Shown: positions 10,767 to 34,979, counted from the first letter of the stretch. The stretch is DNA of 64,000 nucleotides from Bedellia somnulentella (GCA_963576735.1 OY755170.1:15360567-15424566); one strand, 5' to 3'. Numbers and translations: made by a program. The notes: generated by a model from the sequence alone, not told the origin.

Positions 10767-12098
10767 ATGGAAGACGTTTATTCAATCAAAGTCAAAACAA
10801 AACCTGACACAAGAAACCTATATCCGTCGGAGAGAAGATATTCAGCGTCTACCGTGTCAGGGTTAGCTTGGGTTCACCTAGCATTGGCCGTGACTTCTTT
10901 TCTTTTAGCATGTCTCGCAATTGCTAACCCCAATGCCGAACAGATCGACCATTTAAATGTCAAAGACATAAAACTTCAAAGTGTTGACAGAGATGAACTT
11001 CTTTTTAATCTAACTTATGAGACAACAACTCAGTGGATACCAGAAAATGACACTGTAAAAGAAACTACGCCGAAAGATGAATCTTATAACTATATTCTAG
11101 TGATCGCACCAACTTTAATAACCATATTTGCACTGGCAGCTGGAATCGCAGCTATAATGGCATCCGTGAGATGGTATATCGATAAAAACATTGCATGGCT
11201 GTTCCTAACATCCATCATGTCTAGTCTAATCGCTTTAGTCTCATTTGCTATGATAGCAGTTTGGGTCATCGGTTCATCAGAGGGAAGTCACATATCAACC
11301 TCTGACAGAGACATACTTGTTATAAAGCATTCTGACGTATTAGACAAGAATGATTCCCACTTGGTCATCGCTAAGAATTCAAGTGAGAATAATGAGTTGA
11401 CTTCCCCTTTATTTACTAAAAGGGTTTTGTCAATAAACATATTGATTGCAGCATTCTTAGAATTGTTGTGGTCAATTTTAAGTGTCAAAATATCATACAA
11501 AGGTATGAGAAACAATTATAAAGATGACTCAGAAAGACGTGGTAACTGTATTTCTGTTGTTACCACTGTAAAGGGAAACAACACTGGACAACAACGAAAT
11601 AGAAAAATGTTGTCACCAAAACCAGATATACTAAGCAAATGTGCTAACGGCAGGATAAAAAATATGTTCATGAGCAACAGAAAAGTTTACTTAAACAATC
11701 AAAGTAATGATGACAAATTCACAAAACCAGACACAGATACAAGTTCCGAATTTTACAAAGAGCGAATGATTAATTTCCTGAACAGATGTGCTTCGTTAGA
11801 AGGAATGTCTGAACCCGAAGTAGCACCAAGTGTTCAGTCTGAAACAGACATTTCGATCAAAACTATTCCTGAAGTGGTCAATGTGGAAATAAACGCAATC
11901 AATGGGAGCATCGGACGTGAAAAATCTATGACTCCAATAAGCTGGGGTGATACTCCTGACCATACCATATACAATCAGAACACATTAAATCTAACTGATA
12001 TTTTAAAGTTTGTCACGAAGAAAAATCAAGATGTCGGCGATTCAAAGGAAAGCGAAAAACATTCGAGTGAACAAGTAGAAATTACGTTGAATAATTAG
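10767..12098 (+). CDS. Four-pass membrane protein, 443 aa, single exon
   Basis: The ORF runs from ATG at 10767 to TAG at 12096-12098 with no intron. Residues 1-29 are basic and polar. Four hydrophobic helices follow: about 30-53 (WVHLALAVTSFLLACLAIA), 108-132 (LITIFALAAGIAAIMA), 142-170 (LFLTSIMSSLIALVSFAMIA) and 219-243 (ILIAAFLELLWSIL). The first extracellular loop (54-107) has NLT and NDT sites, and the second (171-218) has NDS and NSS, all possible N-glycosylation sites. The C-terminal 200 residues are polar, Asn/Lys/Ser-rich and probably cytoplasmic. The layout resembles tetraspan families such as MS4A-like or claudin-like proteins, but no diagnostic motif (no CCG, no W-GLW-C-C) is present, so family and function are left open. 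Confidence 0.82.
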   Translation: MEDVYSIKVKTKPDTRNLYPSERRYSASTVSGLAWVHLALAVTSFLLACLAIANPNAEQIDHLNVKDIKLQSVDRDELLFNLTYETTTQWIPENDTVKETTPKDESYNYILVIAPTLITIFALAAGIAAIMASVRWYIDKNIAWLFLTSIMSSLIALVSFAMIAVWVIGSSEGSHISTSDRDILVIKHSDVLDKNDSHLVIAKNSSENNELTSPLFTKRVLSINILIAAFLELLWSILSVKISYKGMRNNYKDDSERRGNCISVVTTVKGNNTGQQRNRKMLSPKPDILSKCANGRIKNMFMSNRKVYLNNQSNDDKFTKPDTDTSSEFYKERMINFLNRCASLEGMSEPEVAPSVQSETDISIKTIPEVVNVEINAINGSIGREKSMTPISWGDTPDHTIYNQNTLNLTDILKFVTKKNQDVGDSKESEKHSSEQVEITLNN

Positions 12099-12240
12099 TC
12101 GCGCCCGAGCTACTATGTCGTTGCATTTGCGAGTAGGTATTTCGCATTAAAACTCTTCGTAGAAAGTGATTAGATATCAAACAATAAGAGAAGGGAAACA
12201 CTAATCGACTATTTGTTTTTATTATTTACTTAAACAATTT

Positions 12241-12494
12241 GCTGTGTAGTGTCAGCTTAGAATAACACTACCCCAGTTCTACCCGTGGGTGAGCGTAAGA
12301 GGCGACCAAGGGTATAGGGGCTTTTTGAGTGATTCTTGGGCGATGTGGTTGGAGACCCGTCACCAAAAACATTTATTATTACTATCTTTTCCCCAATCAA
12401 CTTCCAAAAGTGGCTGAGGAATTTCTCATTCCAAAGCTCTGGCTACCCCGTTAAGGGATTTATAGCCGTGAGTATATTTATGTATGTATGTATG
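12241..12494 (+). repeat. Family A repeat, near full length
   Basis: Starts GCTGTGTAGTGTCAGCTTAG and ends in a TATG microsatellite. It lies in or just behind the 3' untranslated region of the 443-residue gene. Confidence 0.85.
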
Positions 12495-12792
12495 TTGTTT
12501 TTATTAGTAGGTATATATGCTGTATTGTGATAAAAATGGTTACAGGAAATTCTATGTAATTAGTAGAAATCAGCTCGTTAGGTTAATGAATTTAGTCATG
12601 TAAATATTGCGTTTATTTTATTCGAATATGAAGTTAAACATCGAAATGTATTTAATTTAGTAACAATTATTACTCAATACGTATCTTTTTAAACATTTAA
12701 AAATGTTTGTAGTTTACATAAATTAATTCTAGTTTTTATAATAATAACGTTTGTTTACCAATTTAGACGGCTAGTATTAATAATGAAATAAG

Positions 12793-12798
12793 AATAAA
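12793..12798 (+). terminator. Possible poly(A) signal
   Basis: AATAAA about 700 bp after the stop at 12098, and the first canonical hexamer I noticed on this strand beyond the family A insertion. The link to the gene is inferred. Confidence 0.3.
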
Positions 12799-13391
12799 AT
12801 TTACGAAAACTTGTTCTGTGTCTTATTTGCCTAAGATAATTACTAAGAAATGCATGCCATACGGTATGGACCACTAATTCCTTTACCATGCAAAATGAGC
12901 TGTAAATAAGCATGTCATCCAAAAAATATAGGTTTTTCGTTTTTATCGACTATGTCAATAACTGAAGTTATGGACTTAGCCTAAAGAAAAGCGAGTCTTA
13001 AGTTGCTGTTGCTGCTGGCCCTGTGGCTTATGCAGCTTCTCTATGACTTTGTATGTGCTGGGTAGCTGAGGGCCGCCCTGGCGGGGCAAAGGTTGTGTAC
13101 CTAGGCTAAATCTGATGACAGTCACTTGTTATGACAGCTGGCTTTTATTCCAACAGTTCACGTCTAGTGGCAGAGATGATGATGATGAAATGAACAATGA
13201 AATATAAAAGTTATGGCTATCCAAACTGGAAAACGGTAAAGCTTAATTGCTGTTGTCTTATTCCTACACTTAACCATTGTCAGTAGTATTTTTCCAACTT
13301 AGCAACCATTAAGTATACACCGTAGTTATAGCTCAGCGGGAAGCGTTATACAAAGAGGCGCGGGTCCAAATCTAAGTCGTGCCTAAACCAA
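12799..13391. other. Intergenic, no gene seen
   Basis: Includes TTATAGCTCAGCGGGAAGCG at about 13327, followed by CGGGTCCAAATC at about 13361, which looks like a decayed tRNA-type SINE head. Otherwise nothing was recognised. Confidence 0.35.
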
Positions 13392-13931
13392 TGTACTATC
13401 GACGACAAGAGTTCTTTACCACCACAAAGATCAAATTTGGTTGCACATGTTAAAGTCCGGACCAAATCTATTGTGAAAACTGACCAATAGCATTGGTTCT
13501 TTTCTAGGACAAAATTAATGACTTGTCCCTTACAGAAATTTACGAAGAATGTTGAAATAATCATGCAAGTGCAAGTCATTGAGAATTTGTTTGTTTATTT
13601 TATTTTGAAAGTTTTTATAAGGGCCTTTTTACAAGCAGGGTGCTGTTACTTATAATAAAGCTCGAAATGTTACTAAAATTTGTGATTACGAAAACATTAT
13701 TTCTTCGAGTAAACTAAGGTTTTAAAAAAAGTAACGCAAACACATATTAAACATGACATTATTTGATCTCCAAGGAATCACAATAGACTGCTCAATCAGC
13801 TCATGGTAACAATGCCATTGAACTATTTTATCATCACCAGCCAAAAGATATCCACTGTATGTCCGGACTTTAACATGTGCAACCAAATTTGATCTTTGTG
13901 GTGGTAAAGAACTCCTGTCGTCGATAGTACA
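13392..13931. repeat. 71-bp inverted repeat pair
   Basis: Arms 13392-13462 and 13861-13931 are reverse complements with a single mismatch, spaced by about 400 bp. Each carries ACCACAAAGATCAAATTTGG on one strand. The right arm abuts a family A copy. These may be two copies of one dispersed repeat or the ends of a foldback element. Confidence 0.8.
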
Positions 13932-14176
13932 TACGTATACATATACTCACGGCTATAAATCCCTAGAAGGGGTAGCCAGAGCTTAGGAATTAGAAGTTCC
14001 TCAGCCACTTTTGGAAAGTTGAGTGGGGAAAAGATGGTAAAACAAAGGTTTTTGGTGATGGATCTCCAACCGCATCGCCCAAAAATTCCTTAAAAGCCCC
14101 AATACCGTTAGTCGTCTCTTACGTACACCCACCGGAAGAAATGGGGTAGTGTTATTCTAAGCCGGCACTACACAGC
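13932..14176 (-). repeat. Family A repeat, near full length
   Basis: Minus orientation, from ATACGTATACATATACTCAC to GCCGGCACTACACAGC. Confidence 0.82.
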
Positions 14177-14542
14177 TATGAAACGATAACGTTAGTGCAC
14201 TAACTATAAGTTTTATATTCTTCTTTTCAACTCATACTAGTCAAACATTTTCTTCTCTTTTTCTTAATTGACCATTTTCTGAAATTCCATCAGTAAAACT
14301 AGGGTTTAGGACCCACGCTATCCCCACGGGTAGGGCTAGTGGTAGGGTCCCCTACAGCTTCTACACTACAACCTTCGTACGACTATCGATTTGGCTCAGC
14401 ATTCTCTCTGGCAGCACAGGAGGCGTTCTTTCAGTAGTTTCCATCGTTGTATTTATATACCTACTGTCCGCGCGGACTACATTTCTTGCATCCGGTTTAC
14501 ATCCAAAATACCATAACACTCATAACTTCTGTTTTGTATATA

Positions 14543-16671
14543 TGAGGGGCATGCCAATAGAAGTTAGATACTCTTTTCTCATTTAATTGACACTGGCAAG
14601 CTATACACCATCTATAAAATGTATGGAACAAGTTTTCTGAAAATAAACGTTTAGTTTTTTATTGACCACGGCCTTATGACTCTTCTAGTTTGTTCTTGAC
14701 CTTAGGGTAGATATGGGGTAGATTGATACTGACAGTATTATTTGTTTGTATCCTTGTTTCATTTTAGGGTAAGATATAAACTATGCAGCCTATAGTGTTG
14801 AGTGAGTCATAAATCCTAGATGTTTAAATATAAACCAAAACTAACTCAAGGAAGGTAATCTTTGTCGTATGCATAAAAATGTTGGATGTGTAAGAACCTG
14901 TGGCACTAAAAATAGTCCGGTACACTCTTCGACGCTACTTATATTTATCATTATGTTCTATTTATTTTATAATGAGTGCACATTTTCTTTGTTTATATGT
15001 ATGTATCTTCTGACTGCAAAGCAAGTACGTATAATTTAATGTAATGTATGTTGCGACTACATTTCAATTTTTTCAAAAGTTTCAAACTATTTTGGATGTA
15101 AATCTAAAATGTAAGCTCTAGCTACCACTTTTTGGGATTTATGGCCGTGAGTATATGAAATTTATGTAAAAAATAAGCACTTTGTTTTCCCCCAAGGGCC
15201 TGTGTGGTCTCTCTAGTTCGCAGCTGGCATAACTTACCACTATAACGCATTGGGGAGCCATTTAGTCATTCTTTCGTTAAAATAAAAACAAAACATGCCA
15301 AAAGCAAACGTTCCCACGTCATAGACTAAAGTCTTGTCGATAGCTAGGGCAGTGGTTAGTCTGATAACGTAGTAATCTCTATATAGTTTGTGTTATTGAC
15401 ATATTTGAATATAAAACACACTTCTTTTATTAATTTTTTATTTGAATGAGCATCATTTTCCCGAGAATCTAGCGGGAATTCACTCAATTCGGGAATGCAA
15501 CATTGGAGCTCAGTCGACATGATTTACTACATTACTTTATTACATACATACATACATACATATACTCACGATTTATTATGACTTTAAAAAAGGGTTTAAT
15601 TAAAGCCTCAATGTTTTGAACTTTTGGCTTCTACTTTTGGTGAGTCTGCTTGTTCCCGGGCAACAGTATTCAATTGGTTTGCTGAATTTAAAAGAGGACG
15701 GGGATGTCTCGAAGATGAAGCGAAGACAGGACGGCCGCCAACCGCGGTTACACAAGAAAACGTTCCTGCAGTCCTAAAAAACTTATTCGCGAAAACCGAC
15801 GAATTACAAATGTAGAGCTAGAGCGAGAACTAGGAATCGGATCAGCAGCAATGCAAACCATAATTCACGACCACTTTTCTCTCCGTAATCGTTGTTCGAG
15901 ATGGGTGCCGCACAAACTTACCGATGAGCAGAAAGACCGTCGCGTCGTCGCGCGTCGGGCGGATTGGTGCCTATTCATGATAGATAAATTCAACGGAGGC
16001 GAGAAAAAAAACGTATATTATATACTGACTGGTGACGAAACATGGCTTTATAACTATGATCACGAATCAAAGCGACAGTCTACTGTATGGTGCTTTGAAG
16101 ACGAGCCAACTCCAACGAAATATCGCCGTGCACGACGCACACGGAAACAAATGGTCTCCTCGTTTTTCTGCAAAACGGGTCATATTGCTACTGTTGTGCT
16201 AGAGAATGAAAGAACGGTGAACTCCGAATGGTATGTGACAGTTTGTGCTCCAACAGAAATATCAGCTTGGTGGGACAAGCGAACGAAGTTAGGAATCCGG
16301 CACTTTCTCTGGCACCACGACAATGCGGCGCCACACACGTCTGCCAGAACACTAGACTTTTTCAACTCGAAAAATGTGTCAATTCTCCCTCACCCGCCAT
16401 ATTCCCCTGACCTAGCGCCTTGTGATTTTTACTTGTTTCCAAAAATCAAAGAAAAACTAAAGGGGAAGAGTTCTGAAAGCAAAGAATTGCCTATAATTTC
16501 TAGATTTCTGAGGTATCTAAAGAAGAGTGGTCACAGGTATTTTCCAATTGGTTCAGACGTATGGAAAAGTGTATACGTGCTCAGGGTGAATACTTTGAAA
16601 AGATCGATACTTGTAAAAAAGAATAAATTTTATAATTTTTGAGTATCTAGTTTCTTTTGGCATGTCTCTCG
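14543..16671 (+). mobile_element. mariner element, copy 1, with inserted sequence
   Basis: A left end TGAGGGGCATGCC at 14543 follows TA, and a right end GGCATGTCTCTCG finishes at 16671 before TA. These match the ends of copy 2 (right side of the window). A mariner is normally about 1.3 kb; here the transposase begins only near 15570, so about 0.9 kb seems to have been inserted or rearranged between about 14680 and 15565. That stretch includes two family A tail pieces pointing in opposite directions (15106-15165 and 15540-15567). Treating 14543 as the true left end is an inference. Confidence 0.7.
15575..16642 (+). pseudogene. mariner transposase, frameshifted (D,D34D)
   Basis: The N-terminal helix-turn-helix region includes ATVFNWFAEFKRGRG (15624-15815) and the WVPHKLTDEQ linker starts near 15900. 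The catalytic triad is visible: TGDETW, HDNAAPH and SPDLAPCDF, with 34 residues between the second and third Asp, the mariner spacing. Frames break twice: near 15780 (the next frame resumes by 15851), and near 16485, where a 10-base deletion relative to copy 2 scrambles the C-terminus. No intact protein can be made. Confidence 0.9.
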
Positions 16672-16684
16672 TATATACGTAGTA

Positions 16685-16850
16685 ATAGATATAGAGAACA
16701 TTGAGGCTTTTTCAGTGATTATTGGGCGATGACTGTTGGAGACCCATTTGATTACCTTTTCCCCATTCAACTTCCAAAAGTGGATAAAGAATTACTAGCT
16801 CTAAAGCTGTGGGCTACCCTTTTTTGGGATTTATACCCGTTATATAGTCA
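16685..16850 (+). repeat. Family A repeat, truncated
   Basis: Plus orientation, starting in the middle of the unit (TTGGGCGATGACTGTTGGAG) right after the mariner right end. Its front part is missing. Confidence 0.65.
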
Positions 16851-17184
16851 TGAATGATTGATAAATGATTTTCATATATTCCTTTTTGTAGTGGTTATAT
16901 CAGTCAATTGCATAAAGTTTCAAATTTCTAGATACAGAAATGTCAAAAATCTGTATACTATATTTCAATCCCTTAGGTTAACAATTGGTTAACTTTGAAC
17001 TTCTCGTCCAACAACTGCTATGTGTCTCAGCATCCTTAGACGCCTTGTCCACATCGTGCGGTAAGAGATAGTGATGTGATATTCAAACCCAACTCTTCTC
17101 CAATCATTAACTATAAATTACAATCAGATCCTGCTCGTTTCGTTCGTGGTACAATAAATTAATACTTGCGTGTGGTGAAAGCAG

Positions 17185-17412
17185 TCTAGTGCCCGCTTAG
17201 AATGTAACTACCCCTTTCTATCCACGGGTGTCGTAAGAGGCGACTAACGCTATGGGGTTTTATAAGTAATTTTTGGGCGATGCGGTTGGAGACCAATCAC
17301 CAACGATAGATATTTCTACCAACTAGTCCCCTATCAACTTGGCTGAGGAGTTTCTAGCTCTAAAGCTCTGGCTACCCCTTTTTGGGATTTATGACCGTGA
17401 GTGTGGTAAATT
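17185..17412 (+). repeat. Family A repeat, cut by a SINE B insertion
   Basis: Plus orientation. The tail is interrupted at GTGAGTGTGG by the SINE B that begins at 17413. Family A is therefore the older of the two. Confidence 0.78.
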
Positions 17413-17799
17413 GGTAAATGGAGACATGATAGTCCAGTGGGTAGAACACCCGTCCGAAAAACAGAAGGGCGTGAGTTCCAATCCTGGGACGGGCCTACAC
17501 CAATTTGTCTTTTCTAAAGTCATATGTGTGGTTAATTTATCATGGTTGCTAACGGTGAGGGAAAACATCGTGAGGAAACCCACATGGCTGAGTTGTACTT
17601 AGTCATGTGACAGTGTATTCGTACAAAACGGCGATAGACCTGCCCCCTATCACGTGAGTACACTGTCAAAGCAAAACGTGGGTACCTTCTCTGGAAACTA
17701 GATGGCGCTTGCCATGTGAGTTCAGGAGTATTGGTACCTCTGCCAACCCCTTCGGAGAAAAACGGCGTGAACGTTTATGTTTATGTATGTTTACGTTTA
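17413..17799 (+). mobile_element. SINE B (tRNA-derived), full length with TSD
   Basis: The head has GTCCAGTGGGTAGAAC (A-box-like) and GAGTTCCAATCC (B-box-like). The body has TTATCATGGTTGCTAACGG and the tail CGTGAACGTTTATG. Flanking TGTGGTAAATT (17402-17412 and 17800-17810) is an 11-bp target duplication, as expected for LINE-driven insertion. Confidence 0.88.
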
Positions 17800-18065
17800 T
17801 GTGGTAAATTCGGTCTTAGATGGCATATTATTTAAGTTACACCACTACCGTTTGCATATCACTATAAAATCGCAAATCGGCTTTTTTAAATTTGGTTAAG
17901 GTCCTACCGATGTATTAAAATCATATAATGGAACTTTTTCTGAGGCAGAAGGAATGTTGACTTTGTATGGTATGCGAGTTATTGAACCGAAATCGAATTG
18001 TTAACTTTACGCCACAAGGGAAGTATTTTCAAGAGAAAATGTGTAGTATATGAATTTGTACTTTA

Positions 18066-18235
18066 ACTATAGACCTATATCCACGGCTTTAAACCCAGAA
18101 GGGCAAGCTCAGCTACCGTTGGAAGTTTAGTAAGGAAAATATTATAAAATAAAGATTGCTCTAACATAGTATCCCTCAAAAAATTCTTAAAACACCAAGA
18201 TACCCCTAGTTGCCTCTTACGAACACGCAAGAAAA
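18066..18235 (-). repeat. Family A repeat, degenerate
   Basis: Minus orientation. The tail-side blocks TATATCCACGGCTTTAAACC and ATACCCCTAGTTGCCTCTTA are recognisable, with many changes and the terminal block gone. Confidence 0.55.
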
Positions 18236-18421
18236 AAAAAATAGACGCTCCATGTATAAATGATACAATAAAATAATACAATGTAAGTACCAAAATAAAG
18301 TAATTTAATAATAACTTACTCAGGCATGCACTTATTGTCAAATCAAATTTCAATGTCGTACACAATAATGTATTGCTTGATTTAAATGTATTTGACATGA
18401 AAACCTCATGTGGGGATTATT

Positions 18422-18517
18422 ACTAATAAATAAAAGATGAATAAAGGAAAGATAAATTTCGAATCCCGCCGGGGTGTCGAAATTTTTCTTTCCTTTATTC
18501 ATCTTTAATTTATTAGT
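18422..18517. repeat. Short perfect hairpin, 41-bp stem, 14-base loop
   Basis: Bases 18422-18462 pair with 18477-18517 with two mismatches. The loop (18463-18476) is GC-rich, ATCCCGCCGGGGTG. The total of 96 bases is in the pre-miRNA size range, but the stem is longer and more perfect than usual for a miRNA. No target duplication is obvious. It may be a tiny foldback element or a structured RNA. Confidence 0.85.
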
Positions 18518-19436
18518 TTAAAATGCTGATCAAATGTATTAAATCTTATGAACACCTTGATTAAAAATAACTTAATGTTACAAATTTTCTATACTCACTG
18601 TACTGGATGTGTACTATGCAAACAAATGTGCTAAAATATACTATCATTTAGTACCAAATGAGTCTGTAACTCAACTTAGTGGGAATTAAAATTGAGTAAA
18701 TATTGAAATTAGTCAATTACACAAAAATAGGTAAGGGTTCATCAAGAGCCTATTTCAATAGGATGTCTGTAATGACTTCTATATTGACACACGCATTAGG
18801 TAATTTTAATAAATTATAATCACAAGTTTTTATACTAAGAGTTTGGGAAAAGGCAGTTTTTGTTACTCATAAATCATTTTGTAACAACTTTTGATATAAC
18901 CAAAATAGCATATTATAAGAATAAGAATATTGGTTTAAGAAATCCATGTCAAACTTAAAAACTCAATTTAATCAATAGATGTCACTAATGTTATTTGTAC
19001 GTCGTCACTTCTTATTACTAAACTTGAACCTAACTTATCTATTTGTACTTAATCTATTTTTTCAAATCGTCATACATTAAAGTAAAATACATAAAAATCT
19101 AAATCATGTCAAGGTGTATAACCATTAATGTCCAGAATTGCTTAAATATACATTAAAATAGAGAACACAATTGTATATTTTCCAATGTCAATTCATGTAC
19201 ATAGCATATGCTCTGCTACAGTTGCCATTAAAAATACAATGAAAATGCGTGATTTTCGTAAGTGTGTCAGGGTATAGAAATCATTTAAGCGTCGAGATCA
19301 AAATAACACATCAATTGTATCCCGGAAATATTAGAATATAGATGTATATAATGAAAAAAAAATGTAATTAAATATATATGTCATACTTGGAATAAGAATG
19401 TTGTTATAAAATAGCATGTTTTTACATTTCTTTAAT
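18518..19436. other. Repeat-poor AT-rich stretch downstream of Cdk4
   Basis: No gene or known repeat. It could be the far 3' flank of Cdk4. Only short ORFs. Confidence 0.4.
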
Positions 19437-19799
19437 AACATAACATAAACGTTCACGCCGAATATCCCCGAAGGGGTTGGCAGAGGTACTAATACTTCTG
19501 AACATCACGTGACTTTGTCACCTGGTGTTCAGAGTACCCACGTTTTGCATGGACAGTGTACTCACGTGATAGGGGGCAGGATTATCGCCGTTTTGTACGA
19601 ATACACTGTCACATGACTAAGTACAACTCAGCCATGTGGGTTTCCTCACGATGTTTTCCCTCACCGTTAACAACCATGATAAATTAACCACACATATGTC
19701 TTTAGAAAAGACAAATTGATGTAGGCCCGACCCGGGATTTGAACACTAGTCGTTTGCACGATAACCGAGTGTTCTACCCACTGGGCTATCACGGTTGCT
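19437..19799 (-). mobile_element. SINE B, full length with TSD
   Basis: Minus orientation. On the minus strand the head reads GATAGCCCAGTGGGTAGAAC, then GTTCAAATCCCGGGTCGGGC, matching tRNA A and B boxes. ATTTCTTTAAT flanks it (19426-19436 and 19800-19810). This is one of the best preserved copies. Confidence 0.9.
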
Positions 19800-19810
19800 A
19801 TTTCTTTAAT

Positions 19811-20764
19811 CAAGGAGTAAATTTGAATTAAATGATGAATATTATTTTATTGGTACTTCATGATTAAGGTACAATATATGGTATAATAATGTAGTAAAAA
19901 ATCTCTCAATAATAGAGTATAATAAGACTTTATGCTTTAAATAACAAAAGCTTAAAATCTCTTTTTTTAAATATGACCGATAAGTTATTTATGATGTAAC
20001 TGAAATATTTAGTTAGACACAAAATAGTTACCTGATTCACCATAATGAACAAATAAAAGCAAATAGGGCACTAATCTATTAGTTCTGTTATTCATTGCAA
20101 ATGTCTTCAATTAGCAAGTATATGTTACTATTTTATTCTAGACATAGTACTCTATAAATAATAACTAAGTCATAATAATTTTACAACTAAGTTATAGTTT
20201 ATGTAATAAAATAAAAAAATCATACTTATAAACTGGCTTTTTGACATTAAACGCCAATTTAAGTAATTTTTGCAATACAGCAAAGTTTCACCTTGGTAGT
20301 ATTGCATTTATTGTGTTATATGAATTTCAATTCGGAACATTTACAATAGTGTATACATTTCAAATTATACAAAAAATTTTGTAAGTTACCGACACTATTA
20401 AATATGCACCAAAACTTACTTTTGGCCAATTACTTGCATAATAAATGTAATAAGATGAAAGTTGAATATATAATTAAAAATAAGTTCATACTGCTGGTTA
20501 AGGCATTCTAAAAGCAAGATTTCATTTCGAATTATCATTGAATAAAATTATTAAAACAACCATTATAAGTTGGAATAATATAAAATAAATATAGGTAAGA
20601 CTTGGTACAGAAAGCCTTAAATTACCGGGGCACCAAAAAATAATAATTGTAGGGACCCAGCCCCAACCACGCACTATGACACCTGTAGCAGATCTTAAAC
20701 TATGTAATACAACTAATATAATATCAAAGCATACAATGCTGATACCAGCTTATTATAAAAATAC
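19811..20764 (-). other. Probable Cdk4 3' untranslated region or flank
   Basis: Repeat-free AT-rich sequence directly after the Cdk4 stop codon on the minus strand. AATAAATGC on the minus strand (near 20305) is one candidate poly(A) signal. The exact 3' end cannot be fixed from sequence. Confidence 0.4.
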
Positions 20765-33157
<12,393 letters not shown>

Positions 33158-33515
33158 TTTTCCTGTTTATATTTATGCCTTTTCGAGCTAAAACATTATC
33201 TTATTTCATTTGTTCTTTGGTTTGTTGTAAAACAGTGTAAAACTAGAACATTATAACGAATTGAATTAAAATGGTAGAATTTAATTAATAAAAATAAAAT
33301 AAAATAAAACACTGTGTTGTGTATTGTTTGGTATGTAAGTAAGGTAAAGCCAAACCAACCTGTGTTGGTGTTGCCAACATAATATTATATCACCACTATA
33401 TGTGTTGCTTGCTGTTTATTTATGTTATAAATACTTAGTTGAAGAAGAAGATATATTTGCAATATTTTATTAGCTTGGTGTAACATCAATGAATGTTTTT
33501 GTAATGAATGACTAA
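33158..33515 (-). promoter_or_regulatory. Cdk4 upstream region (promoter expected here)
   Basis: The region 5' of the Cdk4 start codon. A run of AAAAT units at about 33286-33310 is the only repeat. No TATA box or initiator can be fixed, so the promoter position is inferred from the gene start. Confidence 0.3.
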
Positions 33516-33990
33516 TTGCTTAGGTGTGTCATACGACTATTTCTCCACATCTTAGATGTTCTATCTATCTACATGTTAAGGTCGAGGTATTCGTTGCGCG
33601 AAAAATTTAAAGATATTGGCATTTTAACTATCCCTTGTCAATACATATTTGAGAATTTAATGTATACCAAAAAGTATATTGGACAATTTAGTAAAGTTAG
33701 TGATAGGCATACTGTTAACACTCGAAATAAAGACAAACTTAACGTACTGAAGTGGAGACTTAATAAAGTAAGTAACTCCTTTATGGGACTATCCCTCAAA
33801 ATGTTCAACAAACTTCCTTCTGACATATTGGAATTGCCTGTGGCATCTTTTAAAAAGGCAATTAAAGCCATGCTTTTAAAGAAATCTTATTACAGTGTTC
33901 AAGATTTTTTAAACGACAAGAACCCAACGCGCACATGACCGTGCCCGTAAAGCTATAAATCTTCCCTCGTTATTCCGAGGAATAATTGTC
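33516..33990 (+). pseudogene. C-terminal end of a CR1/jockey-like LINE protein
   Basis: An open frame to 33938 codes SLREKFKDIGILTIPCQYIF, then TVNTRNKDKLNVL, SFMGLSLKMFNKLPSDI and KSYYSVQDFLND. This layout (GILT-PS-YIFE, NTR-K, FN-LP, YYSV-FL) is typical of the last 120 residues of insect non-LTR reverse transcriptase proteins. The rest of the element is absent. Confidence 0.75.
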
Positions 33991-34979
33991 TGGTGAGGAT
34001 TTTTCTTCTTACGTTATGTGATGGACAATTTAGTTTAATTATGTCAAACTAGCGTTTGGTTTTGTCGCATAGAAAATCTTTTATAAAATAAAAATATGAC
34101 CCAAAATTGTACAAACCATATTTTGAAAAAATGTGAATGTAAAGAGTTTCTTTGTTGCTTCTTCTCTTTACGAACACCTTCCAAAGCAACGGACTAATGA
34201 TAAATTTAAAAAAAAATGACGTTAAAAAAATGTTAGTTGTTAACTTAATTTTGAAAAATAAACTTTTTGACTTTTTTTTTAGAAGAACAATTAATTACTA
34301 ATTATTATAAAGAAACTTGTTGTCCTAGAAAAATTTATGACGAAGAAAAAGGAAGATGCATTATTTCAGTCGTGACCAACTTTATTTCGATAAAAATATT
34401 CTTTAAATATAAATTCTGAATGATATTATATATAAGCTTAAGGATTTGTCAAATACTTACACTCGTCTATACCATACAGAACTAACATATCCATGTTTGA
34501 TTTGTGTATAATATCTTTTTTGATGGCAAAGTGTGTTTAAAAAGTAAAAAACTTTATCGCAGTAAAAAGAAGTACAGTATCGTACTAGTGCGTCATGATC
34601 ATGATAGAGAAAAAGTGACAGTTTTAATAAGAGATTTTACACGCTTAAATTAGGAGCACTAAACGCCACTTCATGATATTCACTTCATATATTGAAAATT
34701 CTAAAAGACATTACTTTCGACCACGTTACTACAGTTGTCAGTTAAAGAGTGCTTAATCGGTGCATAAAATGATATTGTCACGTCATTGCTATGTTATTCA
34801 TAATGTAATATAACTCCTTTTGCTGAGACGAACATTTTCGATACTAATTCAGCGGTCTGAGTTAGTGGTACTAATTTCTCAGCTACAACAACTTTAGTAG
34901 GTATTTAGCACAATTGATTGATTAAATCAAAACGTGATTACTTTTTTTTATACATTTTATGAATTTTAATACTTAAACC
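33991..34979. other. Intergenic, no feature seen
   Basis: AT-rich with several homopolymer runs. No gene or clear repeat. Confidence 0.4.

Noticed and set aside
10767..12098. Four-pass protein as a classical tetraspanin or claudin
   Set aside because: It lacks the CCG motif and paired cysteines of tetraspanins and the W-GLW-C-C signature of claudins.
19720..19799. tRNA-like sequence with A and B boxes
   Set aside because: It is the head of a SINE B with a target duplication. It lacks a full cloverleaf and is repeated many times.
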